Part shown: positions 1 to 7,210 of the stretch, in pieces | Layout of the letters: each line of letters begins with the position of its first letter | Position numbering within the stretch: the first letter of the stretch is position 1 | NCBI GenBank assembly: GCA_020025425.1 | Contig: JAHHSD010000043.1 | Span: forward strand, 1-15,780 | Origin: Oscillospiraceae bacterium | GTDB lineage: Bacteria; Bacillota; Clostridia; Oscillospirales; Oscillospiraceae | Reading direction: 5' to 3' | Length of the DNA stretch: 15,780 nt | Position numbers and translations under genes: made by a program | Notes under the pieces: generated by a model | The model's database searches: none | What the model saw: only the letters and a program-made list of their open reading frames with translations | What the model was told of the DNA's origin: nothing

Positions 1-1641
1 GACCTGGCCCCCGGTCAGCTGGCCAAGCAGTACGGCAAGCGGCTGAAGGGCCTGCGCATCCGTGTGCTGCTGGTGTGTCTGCTGGCCATCCTCTCTGTCC
101 TGCCCCTGCTGGCCCCCCTCTTTCACCTGGTCTGGCTGTCCCCGCTGGATCAATACCAGATCCAGGTGGCGGTCTCCGCCGGTCTGCTTGGTCTGGGGAT
201 GCTGCTGAGCCTGGACGTGCTGCTGCGCGCCCTGATTCAGGCCCTCCAGCTGAAATTTTCCATGGAGCTTCTGGTCCTGCTGGCCGGCTGCTTCACCCTG
301 GCCGACTCCCTGATGCTGGCCGCCGAGCCCACCCGGGAGAAGGCCCTGCCCTACTGCGCTGTGGTCCTCTTTTCCCTGGCACTGACCATGCACGGGACCT
401 ACCACAAGCGCTGCGGCCTGCGCCTGTCCTGCCGCACAGCGGCCGCCGCCGCCGAGCCCTATCTGGTCACCCTGGATGAGCAGATGTGGAACGGGAAGGA
501 CACCTACACCAAATGGTCCGGCACCCCCACCGGGTTCGGAAGTCAGATTCAGATGGCCGACGGCGCCCAGCGCATCTACGCCCGGGTCTGCCCCCTGCTG
601 GTGCTGGCCTGCCTGCTTCTCTCCCTGATGTCCTCCATCGGGACGAAAAAACCGGAAAACCTCATCTGGTGCCTCAGCGCCACCTTCACCGCCGCCGCTG
701 CCTTTGGCGGTACCCTGGCCTACGGCCGTTCCTTCCATAAGATCGCCCGCCGCCTGGCTCAGAGCGGCGGCGCTCTGGCCGGATGGCCCGGCATGGCGGT
801 CTCCCGCCGCGGGGACCGGCTGCTGCTCACCGACTGGGACCTCTTTCCCCCCGGCTGCGTGGAGCTCAACGGCATCAAGGTCCTGGGGGACTTTCCCATT
901 GAGCGGGTGGTGGGCTACACCGCCACCCTGATCCGGGACTCTGGCAGCGGACTGGACAAGCTGTTCCACGACCTGCTCCGCACCCAGGGCGCCATCTACC
1001 GCCGGGCCGAGAAGCTGACCTACTACGAGGGCGGCGGTGTGTCCGGTGTGATCCGCGGCGAGGATGTGCTGGTTGGCTCCGCCGCCTGCATGAAGCTGAT
1101 GGAGATTCCCCTTCCCCCCGGCCTGAACGTGAAAAACGCCGTATTCTGTGCCATCAACGGGGAGCTGGCCGCCATTTTTGCCCTGAACTACAACCTGCCG
1201 GAGGTGGTGTTCCCCGCCCTCTCCGGTCTGCTGAGCGAGAAGGTGTCCCCCGTGCTGGCCACCCGGGATTTCAACGTGATCCCCGCCATGCTCCAGCAGC
1301 GGTTCAAGCTGGCCGCCGACCGGATGGATTTCCCTCCCATCCAGCGCCGCCGGGAGCTGTCCGACCCCAATCAGGAGCACTCCGCCACCCTCACCGCCGT
1401 ACTGTGCCGGGAGGGCCTGGGCCCCTTCGCCGAGGCGGTGGTGGGTGCCCGCCGTCTGCGCCGCTCCACCCGGAGCAGCGCTGTGGTCTGCTGCATCTCC
1501 TCGGCCCTGGGCCTGCTGCTCAGCGCCTACCTCACCTCCATGGGGGCCTTTACCTCCCTGTCCGCCCTCAACCTGCTGGTCTATCAGCTGATGTGGCTGA
1601 TGCCCGTGTGGTTTTTGAACAACTGGACCCCCCGCTATTGA
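1..1641 (+). CDS. Degenerate P-type ATPase-like membrane protein (5' end outside the window)
   Basis: The frame is open from the first base, so the gene starts upstream and 546 residues are visible. An in-frame GTG at 64 is not a convincing start because coding continues before it. Hydrophobic segments lie near residues 22-46, 55-80, 88-105, 116-131, 193-213, 221-240, 493-515 and 520-540, the arrangement of a P1B-type (heavy-metal) ATPase. The middle part also follows that family: a stretch ending near residue 190 resembles the link from actuator domain to membrane, and residues 347-370 read like a nucleotide-domain segment (GGGVSG, then DVLVGS). The catalytic parts are gone. Where DKTGT should be there is LTDWDLFPPG (nt 820-855), TGDN has become TRDFN (nt 1261-1275), and no TGE or GDGxND motif is seen. 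I infer a non-pumping pseudoenzyme. The partner and role are unknown. It ends at a strong terminator. Confidence 0.72.
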   Translation, partial: DLAPGQLAKQYGKRLKGLRIRVLLVCLLAILSVLPLLAPLFHLVWLSPLDQYQIQVAVSAGLLGLGMLLSLDVLLRALIQALQLKFSMELLVLLAGCFTLADSLMLAAEPTREKALPYCAVVLFSLALTMHGTYHKRCGLRLSCRTAAAAAEPYLVTLDEQMWNGKDTYTKWSGTPTGFGSQIQMADGAQRIYARVCPLLVLACLLLSLMSSIGTKKPENLIWCLSATFTAAAAFGGTLAYGRSFHKIARRLAQSGGALAGWPGMAVSRRGDRLLLTDWDLFPPGCVELNGIKVLGDFPIERVVGYTATLIRDSGSGLDKLFHDLLRTQGAIYRRAEKLTYYEGGGVSGVIRGEDVLVGSAACMKLMEIPLPPGLNVKNAVFCAINGELAAIFALNYNLPEVVFPALSGLLSEKVSPVLATRDFNVIPAMLQQRFKLAADRMDFPPIQRRRELSDPNQEHSATLTAVLCREGLGPFAEAVVGARRLRRSTRSSAVVCCISSALGLLLSAYLTSMGAFTSLSALNLLVYQLMWLMPVWFLNNWTPRY

Positions 1642-1688
1642 GGTTCCACCTGCTGGGCAGAAAACCTCCCAAAAACCGTATTACAAGT

Positions 1689-1730
1689 AAAAAAAGCACC
1701 CACCCCGTTTCAAACGGGGTGGGTGCTTTT
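1689..1730. terminator. Two-way intrinsic terminator between convergent genes
   Basis: A perfect 19-bp inverted repeat (1692-1710 with 1712-1730) has its GC core next to TTTT on the plus strand. On the minus strand it is followed by a run of seven T (A run at 1689-1695). It can stop both the P-type ATPase-like gene and the convergent hydrolase gene. Confidence 0.93.
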
Positions 1731-1805
1731 CTGATTCGCCCAAAGGCGTGACTGAGCCCCATTCGCTTTGCGGAGCAGACCATTTTTCCACAGGGCTGTG
1801 GAAGT

Positions 1806-2741
1806 TTATTTCTTCTCAACATGCCCATCCAGCCAGGCCAGCAGGTCCTGCTTCACCTCGTCCCGGTTCAGCTCGTTGAGCATCTCGTGCCGCCCCTCGG
1901 GATAGAGCTTCAGGCTCAGGTCCCTGACCCCCTGTTTTTCAAAGAAGCCGTACACCTTGTGGACCCCCTTGCCCATGGCGCCCACCGGGTCCTTGTCGCC
2001 GGAGAAAAAGTAGATGGGCGTGTTTTTGTCCATCCGGGCCAGGGCCTGCTGGCTGGAGATATACTGAAGGCCGCCCATCATGTCGTGGAACATCCCCGCG
2101 CTGGGCTTGAAGGAGCACAGCGGGTCCTTCAGATAGGTGTCCACCACCTCCTCGTCCCGGCTGATCCAGTCGGCGGAGGTGCGGTTGGGCTTGAATTTCT
2201 TGTTGTAGCCCCCAAGGGACAGGTTATCCAGCATGGGGCTGACATATCGGCTGCCCTTTGTCTTGCAGATGAGGCCGCTGAGCAGCCTGCCCATGGTCAC
2301 GTTGAAGGCGGACTCCTGTCCGGTGCCGGACAGCACCGCTCCGTCCACCTCTCCAGGCCAGCGGCACAGGAAGGTGCGGGTGAGGAAGGAGCCCATGGAG
2401 TGGCCCACCAGAAAATAGAGGATGCCGGGGTACTTCTCCCCCTGGAGCTGGCGCAGCTTGTGCACATCGGCGGAAATCAGATCCCAGCCGCCGCGGTCGG
2501 CAAACCAGCCGTACTCCTCCGGCTTTGCCGTCCGGCCGTGGCCCAGATGGTCCTCACCACACACCACATAGCCGTGCTGGGTGAGAAACTGCGCCACATG
2601 GTCGTACCGCTCCACATACTCGGCCACACCGTGGACGATCTGCACCACCGCCTTGGGCTGGCCCTCCGGCAGCCACTCCCGGGCCTGAATGGTGTGGACT
2701 CCATCGCTGGAGGGAAAGGAAAAAGATTGGACGTTTCCCAT
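1806..2741 (-). CDS. Alpha/beta hydrolase, lysophospholipase / monoacylglycerol lipase-like
   Basis: This 311-residue protein has no signal peptide and is probably cytoplasmic. It fits the serine aminopeptidase S33 / PldB-type branch of the alpha/beta hydrolases. The visible landmarks are an oxyanion-type HG (residues 37-38), a GEDHLGHG stretch (62-69), the nucleophile elbow GHSMG with Ser115, an acid in GDKDPVG (probably Asp251) and His285 in GRHEML. The triad is therefore complete, and an ester hydrolase acting on lipids or similar small esters is likely; the substrate cannot be read from sequence. The ATG at 2741 has AGAGGAG eight bases before it. The gene is preceded by its own likely promoter and ends at the shared two-way terminator. 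The upstream ferritin-like gene on the same strand is 99 bases away, so co-transcription is possible. Confidence 0.9.
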   Translation of the reverse strand: MGNVQSFSFPSSDGVHTIQAREWLPEGQPKAVVQIVHGVAEYVERYDHVAQFLTQHGYVVCGEDHLGHGRTAKPEEYGWFADRGGWDLISADVHKLRQLQGEKYPGILYFLVGHSMGSFLTRTFLCRWPGEVDGAVLSGTGQESAFNVTMGRLLSGLICKTKGSRYVSPMLDNLSLGGYNKKFKPNRTSADWISRDEEVVDTYLKDPLCSFKPSAGMFHDMMGGLQYISSQQALARMDKNTPIYFFSGDKDPVGAMGKGVHKVYGFFEKQGVRDLSLKLYPEGRHEMLNELNRDEVKQDLLAWLDGHVEKK

Positions 2742-2816
2742 GGCATATTCTCCTCTTCTGTGGTAAAATGTTATAGATTGCAGTATTTCAGCTGAGAACC
2801 GGGAGTCCTCTTTTTG

Positions 2817-2844
2817 AGTGTACCATATTTCTCCTGCTCGTCAA
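2817..2844 (-). promoter_or_regulatory. Possible sigma-A promoter of the alpha/beta hydrolase gene
   Basis: On the minus strand TTGACG (2839-2844) is followed after 16 bases by TACACT (2817-2822). It lies 75 bases before the hydrolase start and overlaps the stop end of the ferritin-like gene. The -10 is imperfect and the spacing one base short, so this is tentative. Confidence 0.4.
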
Positions 2845-3467
2845 GGGTAAGTACGGGCCATACCCTCTAAGATATGACAAATCTTCTCCATGTGTAAGGC
2901 AGACTGCTCCCCCAGCTCCAGAAGCAGCTGCGTCAGCAGGGGATCTCCCCCGCTCCGGACCAGCCGGGCCGCCTCCAGACAGGTCTGCCTCCGCTCCTGC
3001 TCCCAGAGATACTGCTCCCGCAGGGCGCAGCGCAGGGTCCCGGACGGCACCCCGTTCCAGGGTCTGACCGCCAGCTGCTGTCCGGTCAGCAGAAAACAGA
3101 CTGTCTCCAGCCGCTTGAAGCTCAGGCTCTCCTCTCCGGCCATCCCGGCCAGCTGCCGTCCCGCCGTCCCCTGGGCGTGGCGGGCCAGCTGCTGATAGCT
3201 CCGTCTCCCCCGCTGTGCGCCCTCCATCAGCTGCCGCAGCAGCGGCGTCAGGCGTTCGGCCCCCTCCACGGGTGCGCCGCAGCCGCCCGGCTCCTCCGTC
3301 CAGCCCCCCTGGCCCGGCGCAGGGACGATGGCGTCCGGGGCCGGCCCCAGCTCAATGGGACTCATGCTCTGGTCCGGCATGACCCGCCCCCACACCCGGG
3401 CAAACATCCCCTGGTCCTCCGCCGTAAACGGGTGGTCCAGCACCGCCTCTACCTGTTGTTCCTCCAT
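2841..3467 (-). CDS. Ferritin-like (rubrerythrin-type fold) hypothetical protein with altered metal ligands
   Basis: This 208-residue protein has no signal peptide. Residues 72-130 and 144-204 look like two helical pairs of a ferritin-like four-helix bundle. The pattern around residues 108-129 (AGEES, then a FLLTG end) matches the helix-turn segment that in rubrerythrin-like proteins carries an ExxH metal pair. Here Glu113 is kept, but the expected His appears to be Ser116. In the last helix His192 is present but the Glu three residues earlier is Ser189. By eye, a normal di-iron site is therefore doubtful. Residues 40-68 are a Pro/Gly-rich low-complexity linker. The ATG at 3467 has AGGAGG seven bases upstream. 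The gene is divergent from the thioesterase gene. The fold call comes from pattern only; the function is unknown. Confidence 0.62.
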   Translation of the reverse strand: MEEQQVEAVLDHPFTAEDQGMFARVWGRVMPDQSMSPIELGPAPDAIVPAPGQGGWTEEPGGCGAPVEGAERLTPLLRQLMEGAQRGRRSYQQLARHAQGTAGRQLAGMAGEESLSFKRLETVCFLLTGQQLAVRPWNGVPSGTLRCALREQYLWEQERRQTCLEAARLVRSGGDPLLTQLLLELGEQSALHMEKICHILEGMARTYP

Positions 3468-3575
3468 GATAATCCCTCCTGTATCAGATCCGCAGATCGG
3501 TTTCTCCCTATCCTATGCGGGATTCTCCCGCAGGTCCCACTTTTTTACCGAAAAATAAACAAAGGAGTGTCTCCC

Positions 3576-3986
3576 ATGTCTTTTATCCCCACATACGAGT
3601 CTCCCATCCCCCATGTAAACGACCCCCACCAGTTCTCCTCTGTAAACGGCATCACCGTCACCCGGGTGGAGCCCGGCTACGCCGAGGGCGTGCTGGAGAT
3701 TGGGGAGAACAGCTACAACCCCTACGGCAATGTCCACGGCGGCGCCCTGGCCACCCTGATCGACACTGTGGCCGGCTGCTGCGCCTGCTCCAAGGGCGGA
3801 AGCTGCGTCACTGCCAGCTACTCCATGGAGTTCCTGCGCCCCGCCAACGGCACCCGCATCATCTGTATCTCCACCCCCAAAAAGATGGGCCACACCCTCA
3901 CCGTCATCCAGTCCGAGCTGTACAACGAAAAACACGTGCTGGTCGCCACCGGAACCTACACGTTTTTCATGTTCCATAAGGATTGA
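3576..3986 (+). CDS. PaaI-type hotdog-fold thioesterase
   Basis: This 136-residue protein is a typical single hotdog domain, expected to hydrolyse acyl- or aryl-CoA thioesters in the cytoplasm. The family signature NPYGNVHGG is at residues 48-56, with His54 and the two glycines of the oxyanion turn, followed by Asp63 in LIDTVAG at the usual catalytic acid position. VTASYSMEFLRPA (78-90) is the conserved strand, with the SMEFLRPA form common in PaaI proteins. The start is ATG 3576, because AAAGGAG (3561-3567) lies eight bases upstream; the reading frame is open much further upstream but those codons overlap the divergent gene antisense. The 108-base divergent gap has only a small 6-bp hairpin (3516-3532) and no clear promoter. 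No strong terminator follows it. The substrate is unknown. Confidence 0.9.
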   Translation: MSFIPTYESPIPHVNDPHQFSSVNGITVTRVEPGYAEGVLEIGENSYNPYGNVHGGALATLIDTVAGCCACSKGGSCVTASYSMEFLRPANGTRIICISTPKKMGHTLTVIQSELYNEKHVLVATGTYTFFMFHKD

Positions 3987-4008
3987 TCGGATTCCCCCGA
4001 AAATTGCC

Positions 4009-4037
4009 TTGACTTTTTTGAAAGTCCATGCTACAAT
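4009..4037 (+). promoter_or_regulatory. Sigma-A promoter of the lysine riboswitch-transporter unit
   Basis: TTGACT (4009-4014), a 17-base spacer and TACAAT (4032-4037) are close to consensus. Transcription should begin near 4044, about 11 bases before the first riboswitch helix. A 6-bp inverted repeat (GACTTT 4011-4016, AAAGTC 4021-4026) overlaps the -35 and spacer. Confidence 0.88.
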
Positions 4038-4054
4038 ACTTGCAATTCAATCAG

Positions 4055-4217
4055 TTGGATAGAGGCGCGGTGTTCATGCGTACCTCGGAACAAGGGCAGG
4101 CTGCCGTTCCGTGGGAGAGGGACCACCGCCGAAGAAAAAGGCCGTCAGCCTGGACGTCTTTTTCTGGGCCACAGGAGAATATCCGGTGGACTGTCACAGC
4201 AGTGGAGCGCTATCCAG
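4055..4217 (+). promoter_or_regulatory. Lysine riboswitch (L box aptamer)
   Basis: The leader carries the landmarks of the lysine aptamer in order: the closing helix strand TTGGATAG (4055-4062), AGAGGCGCGG (4061-4070), a GGGAGAGGGACC segment (4113-4124), GCCGAAG (4128-4134), CTGGGCC near 4165-4171, and ACTGTCAC ... GTGGAGCGC leading into the 3' closing strand CTATCCAG (4210-4217). The two closing strands pair over eight positions with one U-G. This family binds lysine and turns expression off when lysine is abundant. A terminator follows, and the gene behind it is an NhaC-family transporter, a known target class of lysine riboswitches. Confidence is high from the combination of motifs, helix and target. 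Confidence 0.93.
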
Positions 4218-4220
4218 ACA

Positions 4221-4250
4221 CCTTCCCGAACCGTCCCTGGTTTGGGAGGG
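4221..4250 (+). promoter_or_regulatory. Extra hairpin between aptamer and terminator
   Basis: CCTTCCCGAACC (4221-4232) pairs with GGTTTGGGAGGG (4239-4250) over 12 bp including two G-U pairs, with loop GTCCCT. A T run follows only after six bases (4257-4262), so it is either a weak first terminator or a spacer element of the switch platform. Confidence 0.65.
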
Positions 4251-4262
4251 TATCCGGTTTTT

Positions 4263-4295
4263 GCCATGGTGCGCTTCTGCGACCATGGCTTTTTT
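4263..4295 (+). terminator. Riboswitch-controlled intrinsic terminator
   Basis: GCCATGGT (4263-4270) pairs with ACCATGGC (4282-4289), with an inner CGC/GCG extension, and is followed at once by six T (4290-4295). It sits 53 bases before the transporter start, so premature termination should silence that gene when lysine is bound. A possible competing pairing is GCGCTTCTGC (4271-4280) with bases 4199-4210 of the aptamer 3' side. Confidence 0.9.
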
Positions 4296-4348
4296 GTTTG
4301 CGCGAATCAGGGCAGCTGCCCTAAAACTTATTGTGTGGAGGAAAAATA

Positions 4349-6133
4349 ATGAGAGCGAGAAGAGCTTGGCCAATACGCATCCTGGTCATCCTGATGATGA
4401 CCCTGATGCTGGCCACCACCATTTTTGCCGCCGGCGATCCCACTGAGGCCACCGGCACCAAGCTGATCGAGTGCCCCGACTGCGGCGGCATCGGCATCTG
4501 CACCACCTGCTACGGAACCGACCCGGACTGTGCCGCATGTGAAGGCACCAACGTATGCCCCACCTGCAATGGCGAGCGCTATGTTCCGTCACCCAGCCGC
4601 TTTTTCAACACCCCTGTCTCCCTGCTGCCCCCCGTCATCGCCATCGCCCTGGCCCTGATCACCAAGGAGGTCTACTCCTCCCTGTTTATCGGCATTCTGG
4701 TGGGCGGTCTGCTGTTCTCCAACTTCGGCTTTGAGGGAACGATCACCCATGTGTTCAACGACGGCATCGTCTCTGTGCTGGCCGACAGCAACAACGTGGG
4801 CATCCTGATTTTCCTGGTCATCCTGGGCGCTATGGTGTGCCTGATGAACAAGGCAGGAGGGTCGGCAGCCTTCGGGCGATGGGCGCAGACCCATATCAAG
4901 TCCCGGGTGGGCGCACAGCTGGCCTCCATCCTGCTGGGCTGTCTCATCTTCATCGACGACTACTTCAACTGCCTGACCGTCGGTTCCGTGATGCGTCCCA
5001 TCACCGATAAGCACCAGGTCTCCCGCGCCAAGCTGGCCTACCTGATCGACTCCACCGCGGCCCCCATCTGCATCATCGCCCCCATCTCCTCCTGGGCCGC
5101 CGCTGTGGCCGCCTTTGCTGAGGACGGCCAGGGTCTGAACCTGTTCATCCGCGCCATTCCCTACAACTTCTACGCGCTGCTCACCATCACCATGATGATC
5201 GGCCTGGTGCTTATAAAGGTGGACTTCGGCCCCATGGCCAAGTTCGAGCGCAACGCCATTGAGAACAACGATCTGTTCTCCGGCTCCAACCCCTACGCCA
5301 TCATGGACGAGGAGATCGAGGAGAACAAGGGCATCGTGCTGGATCTGGTCCTGCCCATCGCCGTTCTGGTGGTGTGCTGCGTCACCGGCATGATCTACTC
5401 CGGCGGCTTCTTCTCTGCGGACAGCGGAAACTACCACAGCTTTGTGGGCTCCTTCTCCGACTCCGTGGCCTCCGTCGGCCTGATGCTGGGCTCCGCATTC
5501 GGCCTGCTGTTCGCCTTCCTGTATTACGCCATCCGCCGCTCCATGTCCTTCCGCGACATGATGAGCTGCATCCCCGAGGGCTTCAAGGCCATGGTCCCCG
5601 CCATTCTGATCCTGACCTTCGCCTGGTCCCTGAAGGCTATGACCGACTCCCTGGGCGCCAAGTACTTCGTCCGTGACTTCGTGCGCACCTCCGCTGCCGG
5701 CATGCAGATGATGCTGCCCGTGATCGTGTTCGCCATCGGCTGCCTGCTGGCCTTCGCCACCGGCACCAGCTGGGGCACCTTCGGCATCCTGATCCCCATT
5801 GTCCAGAACGTGTTCTCCATGGACGACCCTCTGGCCATCGTGTGCATCGCCGCCTGCATGGCCGGCGCTGTCTGCGGCGATCACTGCTCCCCCATCTCCG
5901 ACACCACCATCATGGCTTCCGCCGGCGCCCAGTGCGACCACGTGAACCACGTCTCCACTCAGCTGCCCTACGCCATCTCCTGCGCTGTGATCTCCGGCCT
6001 GTCCTACATTCTGGCCGGCCTGCTGGCCCACTTCGGTCAGCCCGCCGTTCTGGCGCTCCCTGTGGGTATCCTGGGCATTCTGGGCTACCTGTTCTTCCTC
6101 AAGTCCAGACAGACTGCCAAGGCAGCCAAGTGA
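4349..6133 (+). CDS. Lysine-regulated NhaC-family transporter with N-terminal cysteine-rich domain
   Basis: This 594-residue membrane protein belongs to the NhaC Na+/H+ antiporter family, shown by FIDDYFNCLT (201-210), DSTAAP (234-239), GTSWGT (472-477) and GDHCSPISDTT (510-520), with about a dozen hydrophobic segments from residue 90 on. Because its leader is a lysine riboswitch, I infer lysine import (probably cation-coupled) rather than pH homeostasis; NhaC-type genes under this riboswitch have been proposed as lysine transporters. Residues 1-28 look like a signal peptide or first membrane helix. They are followed by four CxxC pairs (C42/45, C51/54, C61/64, C70/73), some with DnaJ-like CxxCxG spacing, which should face outside the membrane; this is unusual. 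The start is ATG 4349 with GGAGG seven bases upstream; an in-frame TTG at 4331 lies before that site and is rejected. Confidence 0.9.
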   Translation: MRARRAWPIRILVILMMTLMLATTIFAAGDPTEATGTKLIECPDCGGIGICTTCYGTDPDCAACEGTNVCPTCNGERYVPSPSRFFNTPVSLLPPVIAIALALITKEVYSSLFIGILVGGLLFSNFGFEGTITHVFNDGIVSVLADSNNVGILIFLVILGAMVCLMNKAGGSAAFGRWAQTHIKSRVGAQLASILLGCLIFIDDYFNCLTVGSVMRPITDKHQVSRAKLAYLIDSTAAPICIIAPISSWAAAVAAFAEDGQGLNLFIRAIPYNFYALLTITMMIGLVLIKVDFGPMAKFERNAIENNDLFSGSNPYAIMDEEIEENKGIVLDLVLPIAVLVVCCVTGMIYSGGFFSADSGNYHSFVGSFSDSVASVGLMLGSAFGLLFAFLYYAIRRSMSFRDMMSCIPEGFKAMVPAILILTFAWSLKAMTDSLGAKYFVRDFVRTSAAGMQMMLPVIVFAIGCLLAFATGTSWGTFGILIPIVQNVFSMDDPLAIVCIAACMAGAVCGDHCSPISDTTIMASAGAQCDHVNHVSTQLPYAISCAVISGLSYILAGLLAHFGQPAVLALPVGILGILGYLFFLKSRQTAKAAK

Positions 6134-6147
6134 GCTCAGGGCAGCGG

Positions 6148-6182
6148 AAAAAGCCCCCGCCGGGCATAAGGTCTGGCGGGGG
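6148..6182 (-). terminator. Terminator of murI, facing the transporter gene
   Basis: CCCCCGCCGG (6154-6163) pairs with CTGGCGGGGG (6173-6182) over ten positions with one G-U. Read on the minus strand the stem is followed by C then TTTTT (A run at 6148-6152), a proper murI terminator. On the plus strand there is no T run, so it would stop the transporter transcript only weakly. Confidence 0.85.
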
Positions 6183-6207
6183 TGGTGTACAAAAACTCAG
6201 GAAGGGA

Positions 6208-7023
6208 TCACAGCTTCATGGGAGGATAGAACTGGACGGAGGTCACAGGGTCCAGACCGACCTTGCGGGACTTCATCACATACTCCTCCACGCTGCCGGT
6301 GGTGTAGATGTTCAGCTCACCGGGCTTGCCGGAGTCGTTGACCAGATCATTCTTCTCCAGGTAGGCCTGGACAGTCTTGGCCATCTGCTCGGCGGGGTCG
6401 ATGAGGGTCAGCTCGGGGTACAGGCGGTTGATGTTCTCAGCCACCAGAGGATAGTGGGTGCAGCCCAGCACGCAGTGGGTGATCTTATCCTCGTGGACCA
6501 GACCCTCCAGCTCGTTCTTCAGGTCGTTGTCAATGAGCTCCACGGCCTCGGGCACACCCACGTTGCGCTCCACCAGGTTGGCCAGGTTGGGGCAGCCGTG
6601 GCTGATGACCTGGGTCTTGGGGGAACGCTGGGCAATCAGGTTGGGATAGCACTTGGAGTCAGCGGTAAAGCAGGTGGAGATCACACCCACCTTGTCCAGG
6701 TCCAGCTCCTTGACCGCGTCAGCGCCGGCCTCAACCACGCTGAGCACGGGGCAGCTCATGTCATCCCGGTAGCTGTCAATCAGGCAGGAAATGGTGTTGC
6801 AGGCCACCAGCAGGGCCTTGACCCCCTTCTCCTCCATAAAGCGGAGCATATAGCGGGTCATAGTCAAAATCTCATCGCCGGTATGGTTGCCGTAAGGCGT
6901 GTTGGCACCGTCCCCGAGATAGAGCAGATTCTCGTTGGGCAGCAGCTTCTGAACCTTACGCGCAACACTAAAACCACCGATACCAGAGTCAATTACACCG
7001 ATCGGGCTAGTCTTCTGAAACAT
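6208..7023 (-). CDS. murI: Glutamate racemase
   Basis: The enzyme interconverts L- and D-glutamate in the cytoplasm to supply D-Glu for peptidoglycan. The 271-residue protein has all family marks: GVIDSGIGG with Asp12 and Ser13, NTPYGN (41-46), VACNT with catalytic Cys75, SVVEAG (95-100), and GCTHYP with Cys188 and His190. Both catalytic cysteines are kept, so it should be active. The start is ATG 7023, preceded eight bases upstream by AAGGA. Further in-frame ATGs at 7032 and 7071 are rejected: the former overlaps the ribosome binding site and the latter falls at about the predicted transcript start. It forms a single-gene unit with its own promoter and terminator. A 6-bp hairpin (7052-7070) sits in the 5' leader. 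Confidence 0.96.
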   Translation of the reverse strand: MFQKTSPIGVIDSGIGGFSVARKVQKLLPNENLLYLGDGANTPYGNHTGDEILTMTRYMLRFMEEKGVKALLVACNTISCLIDSYRDDMSCPVLSVVEAGADAVKELDLDKVGVISTCFTADSKCYPNLIAQRSPKTQVISHGCPNLANLVERNVGVPEAVELIDNDLKNELEGLVHEDKITHCVLGCTHYPLVAENINRLYPELTLIDPAEQMAKTVQAYLEKNDLVNDSGKPGELNIYTTGSVEEYVMKSRKVGLDPVTSVQFYPPMKL

Positions 7024-7078
7024 TAGTCTCATCCTTCTTTCAATCCATTCCTGAGCGTCTAGTTCGCTCAACTAATTC

Positions 7079-7107
7079 ATTTTAACATATTGGAAAAATG
7101 AATGCAA
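7079..7107 (-). promoter_or_regulatory. Sigma-A promoter of murI
   Basis: On the minus strand TTGCAT (7102-7107), a 17-base spacer and TAAAAT (7079-7084) lie 56 bases before the murI start, in an AT-rich island unlike the surrounding coding sequence. A perfect inverted repeat ATGCAA-T-TTGCAT (7102-7114) covers the -35 and could be an operator or chance. Confidence 0.72.
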
Positions 7108-7210
7108 TTTGCATACAAAAAACCGTCATATTTTTTCCAAATTATTATCTTTTTAACTTTTTTCGTCACTTTCTTTTAGTTTTCACACTATACTCACTAT
7201 TTTCTCAGTT

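Noticed and set aside
1788..1801. Small hairpin CCACAGGGCTGTGG just after the hydrolase stop
   Set aside because: No T run on either strand and a tiny loop; the real terminator is the long stem at 1692-1730.
4028..4446. Short plus-strand open frames over the leader
   Set aside because: The region is fully explained by a riboswitch and its terminator, and the frames run through the terminator without a ribosome binding site.
4589..6031. Minus-strand open frame of 480 codons opposite the transporter
   Set aside because: Composition dominated by Gly, His, Gln and Asp as expected from the complement of a membrane protein; no start context.
7032..7071. Earlier in-frame ATG starts for murI
   Set aside because: The AAGGA site fits ATG 7023 and the predicted transcript start is at about 7072, leaving no leader for the 7071 ATG.
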